Assembly: GCA_004794785.1 (NCBI GenBank)
Contig: SJOL01009857.1
Span: forward strand, 228,175 to 292,174
Length of the DNA: 64,000 bases
Direction of reading: 5' to 3'
Source of the DNA: Opisthorchis felineus
Taxonomy: Eukaryota; Platyhelminthes; Trematoda; Opisthorchiida; Opisthorchiidae
Shown: one piece after another, positions 1 to 12,063 of the stretch
How the letters are laid out: every line of letters begins with the position of its first letter
How positions within the stretch are numbered: position 1 is the stretch's first letter
Notes under the pieces: generated by a model
What the model saw: the letters and a program-made list of their open reading frames with translations, nothing else
Database searches by the model: none
What the model was told of the DNA's origin: nothing
Made by a program: the position numbers and the translations under genes

Positions 1-307
1 AAGACAGTCTGAAATGTTTTGATACCAGAGTTAGCACATGAAGCTCGCGAATAACCGCTGTAAGCGCGAGTGAAATGAGAAGGGAAAATCGGAGAATGCG
101 ACCACGCCTGTATTGTATGTAATTTGTACCACTGCGCGTTTTTTTTTGTTTTGCGTATTCAAACAAAAATCGTTTATGAAATTGGTGAAATACGTAACGT
201 TATAATGAAAGCAAAAGAAAGGTACAAAACACCACACACAATACGTTTTTACCGATGCAACCAATAAATGGAAACGTGATTCGCCAAGGGTGATTGTGCA
301 TTTTTCA

Positions 308-592
308 GGCACGGGCTTGGCAGACGGACGACGCGTATGGATATGAAGGACCGCCGTTGGTTGTTGGATTAGTCTATTATTTATAGTTGGGGCCTTATAG
401 TCAGCTACGAGCCTGGGTATGGGCTCGGCAGTTACTGTAAGCAGCCAAGGTAGGCGACATCGAATACAGCTACGAGTATGAAGGGCCGTCGTTGACCATT
501 GGATTAGGTTACCGCGCATAGGTGAGGCCTTATACTCAGAGTTGCACATGGGTACGGGCCTAGCAGTTACGATAAGTAGTCGAGGTGAGTGA
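308..592. repeat. Tandem repeat, about 2.2 units of 135 bp
   Basis: Two diverged copies of the same unit lie head to tail. One begins with TATGAAGGACCGCCGTTGG at 342 and the next with TATGAAGGGCCGTCGTTG at 477, a period of 135 bp. Both continue through a shared GGCCTTATA block and a GGCTCGGCAGTTAC / GGCCTAGCAGTTAC block. A partial earlier unit (GGCACGGGCTTGGCAG) sits at about 308. Open frames across it are a by-product of the duplication, not a gene. Confidence 0.75.
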
Positions 593-2079
593 CAACGTCT
601 ACCGTTATCATGGCGACCGCTTTATGACGTATTTCACATATGAAGCGTCATATTCCTAATAGGATTAATACCATTGTGTCGGCAATTTACCTACAGTTAT
701 CTCCTGACGCTATATTGCCCACATGCTAGTTATGCATATCTGAGAAAGGGAACCATCCGCAGAGATGGCCCTCGCATCTCCCTGCACAAATCCTGCTATC
801 GTCTATCAATGTTGTACTTAATGGAAGCTGAGCTTCATAGGAAAATGTGCTGTGAACAAGTTCGCTGAAAAAAATCTGGGGAGTATGGAGCACACAAACG
901 AAAACGACCGATTTTCCTGGGTGGAATTTGCATTGCTTATTTATTAACGAACACTGAAGAACGCCAAAATATTTCTCATAAACCGGTAACAAAATACGAA
1001 TCGGTGATGGTCCGTGACCTTGAAACTTTGCTCACTTAAACAAAATGCCTTGAGCGAAATATCACAGAAAGGTGCAAATGGATTAGCCTAACTCCCAGTA
1101 AAATTCACAAATTCGGAAACCCTATAGTTTCGGCGAAAACAATTTGGGTGCGCTTCTATTTAGCGGCCTACTTGTGGCAAACTGCCGCGGACATAAGAAT
1201 GGCGCTCAGTCTTCGTACAATGGAATTGAATTTTCGATAGCTACGACGTGTTCCTGATGGACTAAAACAGACAGGCAATTGAATTCAGAATACCAGTCCA
1301 AACTTTTGAGCCCCGTCTAGGCTCCTCGGTGTCCAAGTGATGCTAGGAAATTATTCCACCAGAATTTTTCCACTAGAGGTATGATTACTTCAGTGGAAAA
1401 TGACATTTGGTGAGCTGCCAGAATATGAGGGTAGATTAGAGTGGGTTTTAATTTGGGCACATAGGCTACAAAATGTAACATTTTGGCGTAAAAAGCTTTA
1501 TTCCACTCACAAAAACTTTGCAGCTAAGAGCACTGTGCGGCGAAGGAACCCCCATAAGGATAGTTGTGATAGTTGAATTTGAACACAGAAAATGGACGGG
1601 AAACGTCCATATTCGGAGCTTCACACGGGCTGATTTATGTTGGACGAAATGTTTAAACATCTCACTATTTGCTAGCAGGTTTTATCGTGCACTGGATGTC
1701 ATTAAGCATCTTCTTTAGCAAATAGGTGACGAAGGTACACTGTGGATCAGCTTGATTAGTGGCCTGTTATATTCAAACTACAACAGTAATAAGCACTGAA
1801 TATTTTCTTCCAGAAGTAGACTGATATTGTATTTAGGCAGGCCCGTTATTATCCATCTGTCTTTGAAGAACTTGTTTTCCTTGTAAATTTTCACTGTAAC
1901 ATCGAGATCTTTTATTCAATTGTTTTTCATTCTTGTGGCGAATGTCTGGGGTACAACACATGTATCAGTTTGGTAAATTCCACCCCAAAAATAAGCCTTT
2001 CTGATGCTAAGTCCTTGGTGTCTCTTGATAAGCTAGTGCCTTCTCAAGGTCATGGGCAGAATCAACCAATCAGCTCTAA
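593..2079. other. Upstream intergenic DNA or 5' region of the UBASH3 gene, nothing recognised
   Basis: No convincing coding exon, RNA gene or known repeat was seen here. Short open frames on both strands show no recognisable domain. A promoter or 5' UTR of the downstream gene may lie here, but no TATA box or initiator could be assigned with confidence. Confidence 0.4.
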
Positions 2080-2173
2080 GTACCCGTTTATCTCTCCGTT
2101 TGCTCGGCCACTGGCAGAGTTCGAGGATCACGCTGGTCCCACCGGGGCAGCTCTCCAATCGGGCATAAGGGAC
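1970..2173 (+). other. Possible extra N-terminal coding segment of the UBASH3 gene
   Basis: An open frame here encodes a Ser/Pro/Gly-containing stretch that looks plausible as protein but matches no domain. It ends at a good splice donor (GTGGGT at 2174). Joining it to an AG at 2216-2217 through a 44-nt intron would enter the UBA reading frame in phase, in keeping with the other mini-introns. The acceptor is poor in pyrimidines and no in-frame ATG was found, so this is only an alternative to the start at 2188. Confidence 0.2.
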
Positions 2174-2187
2174 GTGGGTGCAACATA

Positions 2188-2273
2188 ATGCCACCGTCGA
2201 TGACGTGTGCTTGGAAGAGATGCTACAGAATGCTGTTTTCTCTTCAGAAGACTGGGTTCACCAAAGAACAATC
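2188..2273 (+). CDS. UBASH3: UBASH3 exon 1: start of UBA domain
   Basis: In the frame beginning at ATG 2188 this exon encodes residues 1-28 and two bases of codon 29. The segment [14 protein letters not shown] aligns with helix 1 and the MGF loop of the UBA domain: Leu at -7 and -4 from the Gly-Phe, and exactly seven residues between GF and the following ALASTG in exon 2. The usual Met of MGF is Thr. The donor is a perfect GTAAGT at 2274. Other in-frame ATGs at 2200 and 2230 could also be the start, and an upstream exon is possible. Confidence 0.6.
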
Positions 2274-5200
2274 GTAAGTGCTCCTCATATGCCTACAATG
2301 TTTAGCCTGCGCGCCTTGGCATCTACAGGTTTTCACTCAGTCCGGCTGGCTGCTTTCTGGTAAGACGCTATCGCTTTGTGCATCTTGCAGGCTGTGCTCT
2401 CACTTCGATGACCCGATTTTATCTGCAGATTTCCTACAAGATTTCTTCGTTCTTCTGTGCACGAGTGATGAGTTGGCTGATCAAGTCACAGAGTTCCGTT
2501 CTGCTTCAGCCCAGATTTTTGGGAAAGCTTCTCTGATTGACACACTTCCGCATGTTATGCTACTACGTTTTGACGTATGTTGCACGCCAGTTTTATCACT
2601 TTCCTTGCAGGCTCCTTGCTCTGCTGTGCCTGAGGTTCATCGTGTATTTCAGAACACTTCCAACGCAGTTCGGAGTTCTCTCCTGGATGCATCACTTTCG
2701 TTGGAGTTCTGTGCAACAACAGACCCGTGTTTCATCGGTTACAAGCTGGTGGATAAGTGCAATAACTCAGCACTTTCCGATTTGTCTGGAAGGCTTTTGA
2801 CAGCTTTAAACCAACGTGAGTGCGACACTATTAATTGGTTTGTGCGTTTGTTAAAACGGAGTTTCGTACGTCCTACCGAGCGTTTCGCGTGTCGTAAAGG
2901 CTATGCGGGTGCAAATTGCATTTCCTGAAGGTGTCAGTAGTTTGTTAGCTGCTTAAGCTGTTTATGGCGACGGTAACGTAGTGGGAGAGTGACCTAGATG
3001 ATTTGCGATGTGAGTAACGGATGGCAGTATTTTGTGTTAAGGATGTTATGGGCTAAAATACGGTCGCCACGTTGGCTTAGGTTTGTCCTAAAATAGAGTT
3101 TCACCATTGTTAGTCTTTCTGCTTGTGGTAGTTTGCCGGGTCTATGTAACAAGTCGGTCACTGTTTGCGCCAGTTCATCGTGCTTAATCCAGAGACATCA
3201 CACCTGTGCGGCAGTCTGGGTGCGGTTACATACAGGGTGTAGTCAGAAAGGTTAACAACTTTTGTTTCGATGAGCCTAAGGCACGTATAAATAGCCTAAG
3301 GTGTTTCTTAGCGCAGCTTGCACTTTCCTGGCGTTGTACCGAGTTTCTCAGGTCAGGTTAAACGACTGTTCCTATGCCTTTCTCTGAGAGGGTACTGAGC
3401 CCATCGGGATTCGGTGAACAAACAACGGAGAAGCCAAATTTGTCCCGGTTGAGTGGCAATTGCTCTAACAGTGAGTGGCCTAGATCCCTTTTGGAGGCCT
3501 ACTTAGCTGTCGGATGATTGCTTTCCCGTTGCTCTGGCGTGGCTCCATCGAACAATTATCAAGATTTTCGGAGGCCCACCACCTGGAAGGGTTTCCCTCC
3601 TGTTGACTGACATGCCAATTATTGGCTCGGTTTAAATCCAGTATTAGCAGTGATGGACCAAGTTGGGATTGGTGCAACCATAGAAAGGACTGTATTTCAT
3701 AGAGAATACTTTTAATATCCCATGTACATAATTCACATATAAGCATAGGACAAGTGGCCCCAAAGTCACCGGTCTTTCTCACGGGTCTCGTATGCGTTGT
3801 CGCCGCGCACTTAATCTAAGATATCATATCACCCTCCCCATGCACTCGTCGTTTGTGAAAATTTCCTGGACGTGACATCTTCCTTGAAAGGGGTAACTAT
3901 GACATACCGGTAGCAACTCCGGTTCAAGTTAAATGAGCTATGTACATTGTCTTTGAGAAAACGCCGGCTTACTTGCTTGGTCATATACAACGACTGGACA
4001 CTGGTTGTCACCCTTCACCTCACCGCTATCTTTGAGCTTTCACCAAGTGCAGGTGAAAGGTTAAGCTTATGGACTCGTAAATAATGCCTGTGAGGCCCGT
4101 CAGTCTTGGATAGCTAGTAATATCTCGCAGCTATTTTTCCAGTTGGTCCAAACCAGACTCACGGTTACCTGCCGGATACAGCTCCAATTTCCCAGCATTA
4201 GTTGCTGGCTAACTCTAGAATAATTATCTAATTTCCTTCCGGAGCGCGTGCATCTCTTCAGTAGTGGCATGCGAGCAGTTCTAGTCGGATTGAGCGTACG
4301 CAAACGCGGCTTGAGCCTTGATTAATCGAAATGAGTTTTATCGACATTCACTTTACTACTTGGCGAATTTTCTGCGTTTTGTGTAGAATTTTTGCAGTTA
4401 ATACGTACCGACAATCGAAGTATGTCTCATCTCTAAACAACGGGTATTAAGGTAGACATCATAAGAGTGCTTACTGTCAGCTTTGGTTTTTTGTGTGGGT
4501 TTGCGCACAACCGAGATTTATTTTCGATGGTTATTCACGGTCCGCGCTCAGCGAGTCCCCAAGTTAATCGACCCGGTCCGAAACCATCAAATTCTTTGGA
4601 CCTCCTGTGGTTCGGAATGTCCCTTAAAATGCAAGTTCACTTTATTTGTTTGGTTGTGTTCTTTTATGGAACCATTGCATATGGCGGTGTTGTGCTATGC
4701 TGCTCCACATTTGTCGTCCAAGTGCGATGCATCGACGTAGTCGTCTAAGGAAGTCATGCTGGCCACGGTTTTATTATCACTTACTCTGTGCACGCACATA
4801 TCGTACTAGGTTGCCAATTTGGGAGGTGCCTTGCGGTTGACAGTGACATTACTTTTTTAGTCCATATTTTTAGAAAACACACTTGCCCTTCCCGGTGAAC
4901 CAGCCTTTGTGGACAGGGCCCAGAGGGCGGCCTTTGAATCCAAACACAGCATAGTAAGTAGTTGATCGGATGGCTGTTAATCTGTTCGCCGAGTTTGGCG
5001 ACTGACCTGCAGACGTTTCGTCTCCATTAGAAGAAACATCTTCAACAGCGCACTGGAGATGTCTCCTCGGATGGTGAAGAAACATCTGCAAGTCAGTTGC
5101 CAAGCTCGGTGAGCAGATCAATAGTCACCTGATCAATTACGAATAAGTGCATCCGAGCTACCAATATTCTACCACATAGCCAACTGAGCATAATCTAAAA

Positions 5201-8200
5201 GTGTGGTAATCATCAGCAGTTCGTGCAGTAACCCAATGCCGAATGCCCATCCCTCCAAAGGAGTGTTGTTACGCCAGGCTTTCAGTTTCATGCCATGCGA
5301 AACGAGGCATAAAACACTGGAAGAACCATAGAATGAAGGCAGGTACTCATGTTGTATGTTGGATTTGAGAGTTTGAGATCTGGAGTCGAGATGGCTCAGT
5401 GGTCAGAGCGCGAATTTACTGACCGGATGGTCCGTGATTCGAACCCAACCTCTGCCTCTCCACTTCCCCTGTGTAGGCTTGGGCAGCCTGGTATTATCCC
5501 AACCCTCGTGCTGCCTTCTGGTGGCATGGCAGTTAGGCGCCGAAAGGGTGCTACAGCTGGGGTCGTGTCACCGAAAGCCGGAACATTGCTACCAAGTCCA
5601 CACTACTTTTCTCCTTTCTGTGTCTCCGGAACTGTATCGCGGAATTATCTGACTTTCGCATCATTAGGCGTAGCCCATACGTATAAGATTAGGAAGGAAA
5701 CGAGGTATACGTGTCCACTGGGCCATACCTTTCTTCGTCCTCTGCTATACGGGCGCTGGACTGAACGTCGCACCCCGCTTTTTAGCCTCCACGCAGTGCA
5801 GTAAATTGATGGATCGTTTTTATCAATGGGAATTGCTCGAAATCATTATGGAGGTGAACCAAGAGGTAGAAACACGGAAAGTCTTAGGAGAGTTTGGTAA
5901 CCCCTGTCATCCAAAAATCTGTTCACAACGGTTAGCCCCAGGTGCACCAAAAGCCACTATCTGGTTCCCCGCTGTAGCAAGCCATTTCGGTCAGAAAGTC
6001 TCGAGACAGACCACTTAATTCACTTGGTGTACCACTTACTTCTAACCGACTTCTGTCGGCCAACCTGCCCACTGAGGTTGTCTTAGTGATGACACCCAGT
6101 CAGTCCCAAGCACACCATATGCCCATATTCCAGCTTGTGCATCAAAACTATTGCCTCTAGTGCTTCTTGAATTGTAAGCGGTATGTCAAGAGACTACGCT
6201 CTGAAGCATGACTTTGCATTTTGAAGGCACAAGGCGCCTACCAAACTATGGTATAATGGCAGTTAGTTTGTTCAACAGGGCTTGCGCTTCACCCTTGTTT
6301 TCAAGGATGAAGACGCTGTCGTCTGCGTACTTCAGATCTTCAAGATTCTCACCAGCAACGACTTGAACACCGGGGTTTCGAAGACCGTCCAGCGTTTGCC
6401 TCATCATTTCATCGACGACGAAGTTTAACAAAAATGCAGAGTGGACATCCTTGTCGGATGCCACTTTTTGTAGGGAAGCTTTTGGTGAGTTCACCATGCA
6501 CTCACACGCCAAGAAATATATTAATATAGAGACTGTATCATGTTCACAAACTTCTGGAGCATATCCTTTTAAGCAAGTGTGGTTAAGAGCGCTGACCGAT
6601 TGACAGAATCGAATGCACACTTGAAGTGAAGGAACACCAAGATGGGGGATCGTCTGTAGATACGTCGATGCTCTTGCTCCTGGCGGAGTGCGGAGTGTGG
6701 CGGTCGACGCAGCCTCTACCCGGTCGAAATCCCGCTTCATGCTCATGGGTCGAGGATCCGTGTGCCGGCGTAAGATGATGAAGAATCAGGGACACTAGAA
6801 GCCTTGTTACAACCGAAGTCAAACTGACGTCCCTGTGGATACTAGATTCACGGCGAGTACTCTTTTTGAAAATGGGCCCACTCCAGTTCGGGGCTGTCTC
6901 TTTCTCCCAGATAAGCACAAATAGGCTAGACAAGCACTGACAGGAATTCACCGCCATCCTTGGACAGAGTAGGTGGAAGGTCGTTATGCCCAGCAGCGCG
7001 ATGGCTCTTGAGTAGAGATATACTCTTGGGCACTTCTGAGGCTGAAAGGAGCTCCATATTTACAGTCCACCTTTTTGTTGAAAGACGGCTACCTAATTAG
7101 AGCTAGCAGCTGGCCAAGTGGATTTTTGTTCGAAGTACTGTTGCTAACGGTGGTAACGTTAATCCTAAAATCCGGTCGCCCAACGGTTGACCGTGACCGC
7201 CTGCGAGTTTCCCTATATGGTCGAAATACAATTAAAACTTACCATGCGCTCGATGCCGTTCCAAGCGCGTCTGATGGGGGCGGTAATATCACTAGTGAGA
7301 CATCCATGGCTTACTGTCTGCGCCTTCGGGCGGGGCCACCCACAACCTAGCTGGCCAGACTTTTGAGTCATTTGATCCGGACAAGTAAACCCTACTACCG
7401 GCTAACCCATGGGTCCTGTGGTGCGCTGCGGTTGATTTGTTGGTCAATGGAAATTGTTCAACTCATCTAAGTGGCTTTATTGGGTTAGTGATGTTTTGTC
7501 TTTCGGCAGTAGATGTAGTGATGCTGCGTTACCTCAGGCACAGCGGGCTAGAAGAGACGGGCCTCATAAACCACAATTCAATCGTCCAGGGGTTATTCTT
7601 GACTATCCTTTGAGTGAAATGTTTCTGGAGTTCGGGATCCTGGTACAGCCCCGAACGCACTCCACTAACTCGAGTGTTCTCCCTTTACAGCATTTTCACA
7701 GGTTATTAAGAAAACGCATCCACATGGCACAGTGGTATCAGAAACGTGGCATACGCATGACTGTCCTTAGTTCAGGCAATCTTCCTACCACCAGGTGGAT
7801 CACACTATATAGGGTAGGGACCTTGTAGAAAATTAAAACCATTACTCCATAAACTCGAGATGGTTCGGTGGTTAGGGCACAAACTTACTGACCGGGGGGG
7901 CTGTGGTTCGGACCAAACCTCTGCATCTCGACTGCTCCTGTTTAGGCTTAGGCAACCTCATGTTTGCTTCGGGTGGCGTGGTAACCATACACCGAAGGGC
8001 TGTTACAGCCGAACGATTGATTATTATTGTGTTTGACTGCCTCATGGTTCAGTATTTTGAGCAAGAGGCGATGGACACGTCCATCTCCTGTGTTATGGGT
8101 CATAATTGAGTTGGCGGCTCAATATGGGATGTCGTAAGAAAATGCATCTTCATCCTGGGCAACCGGAAATTAACATTCGCCTCGCATCTCCTTGCTCACC

Positions 8201-11200
8201 GATTTCTTCCCACACCGTCCCACCCTGCGTAAACAGTTGGGTCAGACGTCCGCTTTACCATCGACTATCGTCGTCTGTACGGTGAGCGCTAACCGGGATT
8301 CGACTGCATGAGATGCATACACTTCAGAACACTCACTAAGGAAGTAACAACACGAGGTTCACTGACCTCGGCTAGTGGTCATATCTTGCAACGTCTTTAG
8401 ATGTGCTCAGGGAGGTTCAGGGGACTCTGTTCTCCAAGACGGATGGAACGAACAAAATACGGACTCTTTCAGCCCGTCATTTTCTTATTCCAAGTCACAC
8501 ACGATGTTGTTCTCGGAGGACGCTAACTCGGCGTACGTAGCACACGCCCACAGCTTGTAGTGCATTCGATAGGTGCCTGATGCTTCTCCAATCGTTCGTT
8601 TCCTGATCAACTCAATGAGGCTTTGCTGCCGCCAGCCTTTTTCAGCTACAGTGTTAATGCATCAAGGATGAAAGGTTCAGAGACACAGACCAAGTCTCGC
8701 GACGGCTCCTCCTCACGCTGGATATAGTCATATTAAAGCAAGCTAGTGGGTATATCGACACAGCTCGTACTGTATTCTGATATACACGCCGTTCGAAACA
8801 CTGATAGGTTTTTGTGCCAGAAGGGTGTATTTGGGCAAGAGCAATGCATCATCATCGTCATCGACAGCGCAACACCAGTGTCCAGCAGTGGTGCTTCGTG
8901 ACTGCAATGGTGGTCTTTCCTGTCGGTTTCAAGCATCCAATCCAACAGTATCGTTTGAACTGATGAGCTAAAAATGCCACCAAAATGAGTCTTTGAGGAG
9001 CACTTACCCCAGAAAAAAAATCGTTCAGCTGTAGCACCCTTTCGGTGCCTAGCTGCCATGCTACCCGAAGTAAGCACGAGGGCCAGGATACTGCAGGTTG
9101 CCCAAGCCTAGACAGGGAAAGTCAATATGCAGAGATCGAGTTCGAACCACGGACCTTCCGGTAAGTAAATTCTCGCTCTAACCATTGAGGCATCTCTCCC
9201 CTTACCCAGAACCAGCGTAGGGGCCATCGTGTTAGCTAGTTACCATTTTTTTTCCTTGTCGCGATTTCGGAACCCGTAGCATTCGGAATTGTGTATTAGT
9301 AGGTGCAGCGTCAAAACATGCTTTTTTTGCTTCAAGAAGAAGCAGAGGAATGTGTGACGTTCCACTGGCCTTGTATGTTGTATTATTTATCGGTACGCGG
9401 TTGTGAAAGACTCGAAGCATGGTCTCCAATTTATACCAATTGTCCCTCAAAAAATGATTGCCAGGTCTGAAGAGTCTTGTGAGTAGGCTACGGTATGGCT
9501 TATTGTCTGGGTATGTAACACATTTGTTTCTTCAGGTCTTTCACTACAGGGTGACGCGTAGCTGTAGCTGTTATACGTTGCGAACTCATGACAGACTAAT
9601 TAGGAGGCGAGTGTTAGGCTTCACAACAATTGTGGGAAGTACTTGGCTTGGTTATTGCTACGCGTGCCAATTCTTACATCAAATAAACACTGTTCTCAAG
9701 CCTTTCTAATTGTACATAGGAAGAAATGTGCAGGGTGTGGCTTCACAGCAAGATACCAAGAGAAGTACGTCAAGTGTGGGTGGTTCTGGTTAGGTTTTTG
9801 TGGTAACACCAGTGCTTGGTCGGGGACATCCTAAAAAGGGGTAGGCAACCGACACCAATGGCGGCTGTTTTCTATTGTCTATCTCACTTTTATGACTGGT
9901 CTATTGGTGGGGACTTTAGAAAGCTTGGGAGGAGTCAGTAGGTTCCCTTCATTTATTTTTCTTCTCACTCGACTGCAAGGCCTTGTTAGATGAACTCTGC
10001 GATAGTGCGGTAATAAGGCATCATCATCAGCTCTGATGTATGTTTGCGTGAGTGGGTCTTTCGGGGTTGATGCGCACGGTCCAGTATGTCAGGTTTCGCG
10101 GGTTCTATTTATCCATAGTGCTCGATTTTTCGAGGATGTTTACAACTGAAGGTTTTAGTCAACATTCCAGCTACTTTCTATTTTCTCTCAGGATCTAGAT
10201 TTACTTACCAGTAAGGAAACCCATTCTACATATGAATATCAATTGTCGTTGGTTTAACTTACATAGCATTCTAATGCGTAGCAGGTTACAGCCTCGTCTT
10301 TGGATAGAAATGGGGGTCTTTGGGATCGCAACTGCTATGAAGTGTTATTGTATGATGAAATGCGGGGCACCATTCGTACATTTAGCCTCTACTGGCCACG
10401 TGTCACCTGCAGCCTACTTAAACTTAGTGGTCACCGACGATTTTCACGTGATTCTTCAAAGAATCTTCCTCCTAAGACGTAAAACGCCACCATTATGACC
10501 ATCCGAACTCTAACGTCTCCCCTACTCTGAGCCTGTTCGAACCATCTTCGTGTGCGGTGAATCCACCCATCGTATTGTCAGTTTCTCCAGTGACCCTACT
10601 TGGTTTACTACGCTTACGCAAACAGCACATAGATATGTGGAATCTGCCGTACTCACTGGTTAGAGTCCAGTGGTAGGCGAAGTGCCAGATTAGGGTACAG
10701 AAGGTACACCAACTAGAGATACTACATCGTAGGCCAAATTGTTCTCAACTGCAGTGTTTCACTTTCGAGGATGTTCGCATTCGAGATTGCATTCGCACAA
10801 TTTATTCACTGGTCCCAACGTTGAGTTCACATGACTAAACAACTAACCGATCCTTAGGTTATTGGGCAGTTTCCCGAAATCAGAAAACTCTTTGTACTGA
10901 TTTCGGCTTGTGTGTACGAACCGGATTCTGAGTTCAAAATATTGACGTTTACCATCCCCAAGTGTATGCTGGCACTGCCGCTTAGGTGGACAATCAAGAC
11001 CTGGCTGAATCTTTTTAACACTTGTATTGGACGTTCAGCTCATGCATGTGTCTTAGAGATATTCTGGTCCACCGTATAGCGGATTACGGTTCATTATCAG
11101 CGTGGATGGTCACAGTTTCGGTTATCGGAGTCGACCGTCTTGGACACGGTTGTGATGGAGTACAGGTGGCCGTCAGCACTGACGACGAAAGTAGAATGTG

Positions 11201-12029
11201 CACGAATGAACTCTTTAGTTACAAGGCATTGGGGAGTTGGGATCGTGACGTCCTTGCAGGTGTTTTATTCCTAGTGCGTCCGACGGAACCAACACAGTTC
11301 ACCATAATGATGCATGTAAAGCTGCAGATAGCTCAGCTGTTCGGTTCTATCCACGAGATCTGTGTCCCGAATTGACCCCTGAATTTTCGACTGCTCCTGT
11401 CTGGGCTTGGTCAACCTGACTGTATCTCAGCCTTTGTACTTTCTCAGGTTTGCATGACCCCTATGCACCGAAAGGGTGCCAAGTCCGACCTATTTGTGTA
11501 CTTCGTGTGTCGCACATGAGCAATTTTATTCAATGTATATTTGATGTGCGGCTTTTAACCAACCGAGCGAGCTGATGAAACTCAACTCCCGCTAGCACTC
11601 CAACAAATCCGTCCTTGAAATTAGTACCTAACAATGTAGTTTTAGTGTGAGTTCGTACGATTACTTCTACCATGTTTTCTCCCCTGTCGATTTTCAGGGC
11701 AGCCCAAATTGTATACAGGCGCAGTTGAGTTTTGTCGCTCGTTTTCACCGGCACATCAACAAGACCAGTGAAATATGTTTCTATTCTCCAAACGGTGCCT
11801 GGATTGTTTAGTTGGTAGGGAAATCGATTGCCCGTATGATCGATGTGAGTGTACAACGTCCCGCATGCCATGAATAGCACAACTGTCAGTCGGTGGCCGA
11901 ATTCACTTCCGTCAGTTCGCCCTCTAATAATGGAATATTGCTGTTTCGATAATAGCCGGTTTTGCGGACGGTAATGAATTTCGAATGTCGCTGGTCGTCA
12001 AGTTGCTCAGTTCGCACACCGGGAATCAC

Positions 12030-12063
<34 letters not shown>

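Noticed and set aside
31..549. 172-codon minus-strand open frame at the window start
   Set aside because: It spans the 135-bp tandem repeat, which explains its internal repetition; no domain.
2537..2800. Alternate-frame open frame over exons 3-4
   Set aside because: The other frame carries the conserved UBASH3 sequence across good splice sites.
5387..5460. Possible functional tRNA gene (A and B boxes)
   Set aside because: No cloverleaf with paired acceptor ends; repeated about ten times with a non-tRNA body and tail, so it is a SINE.
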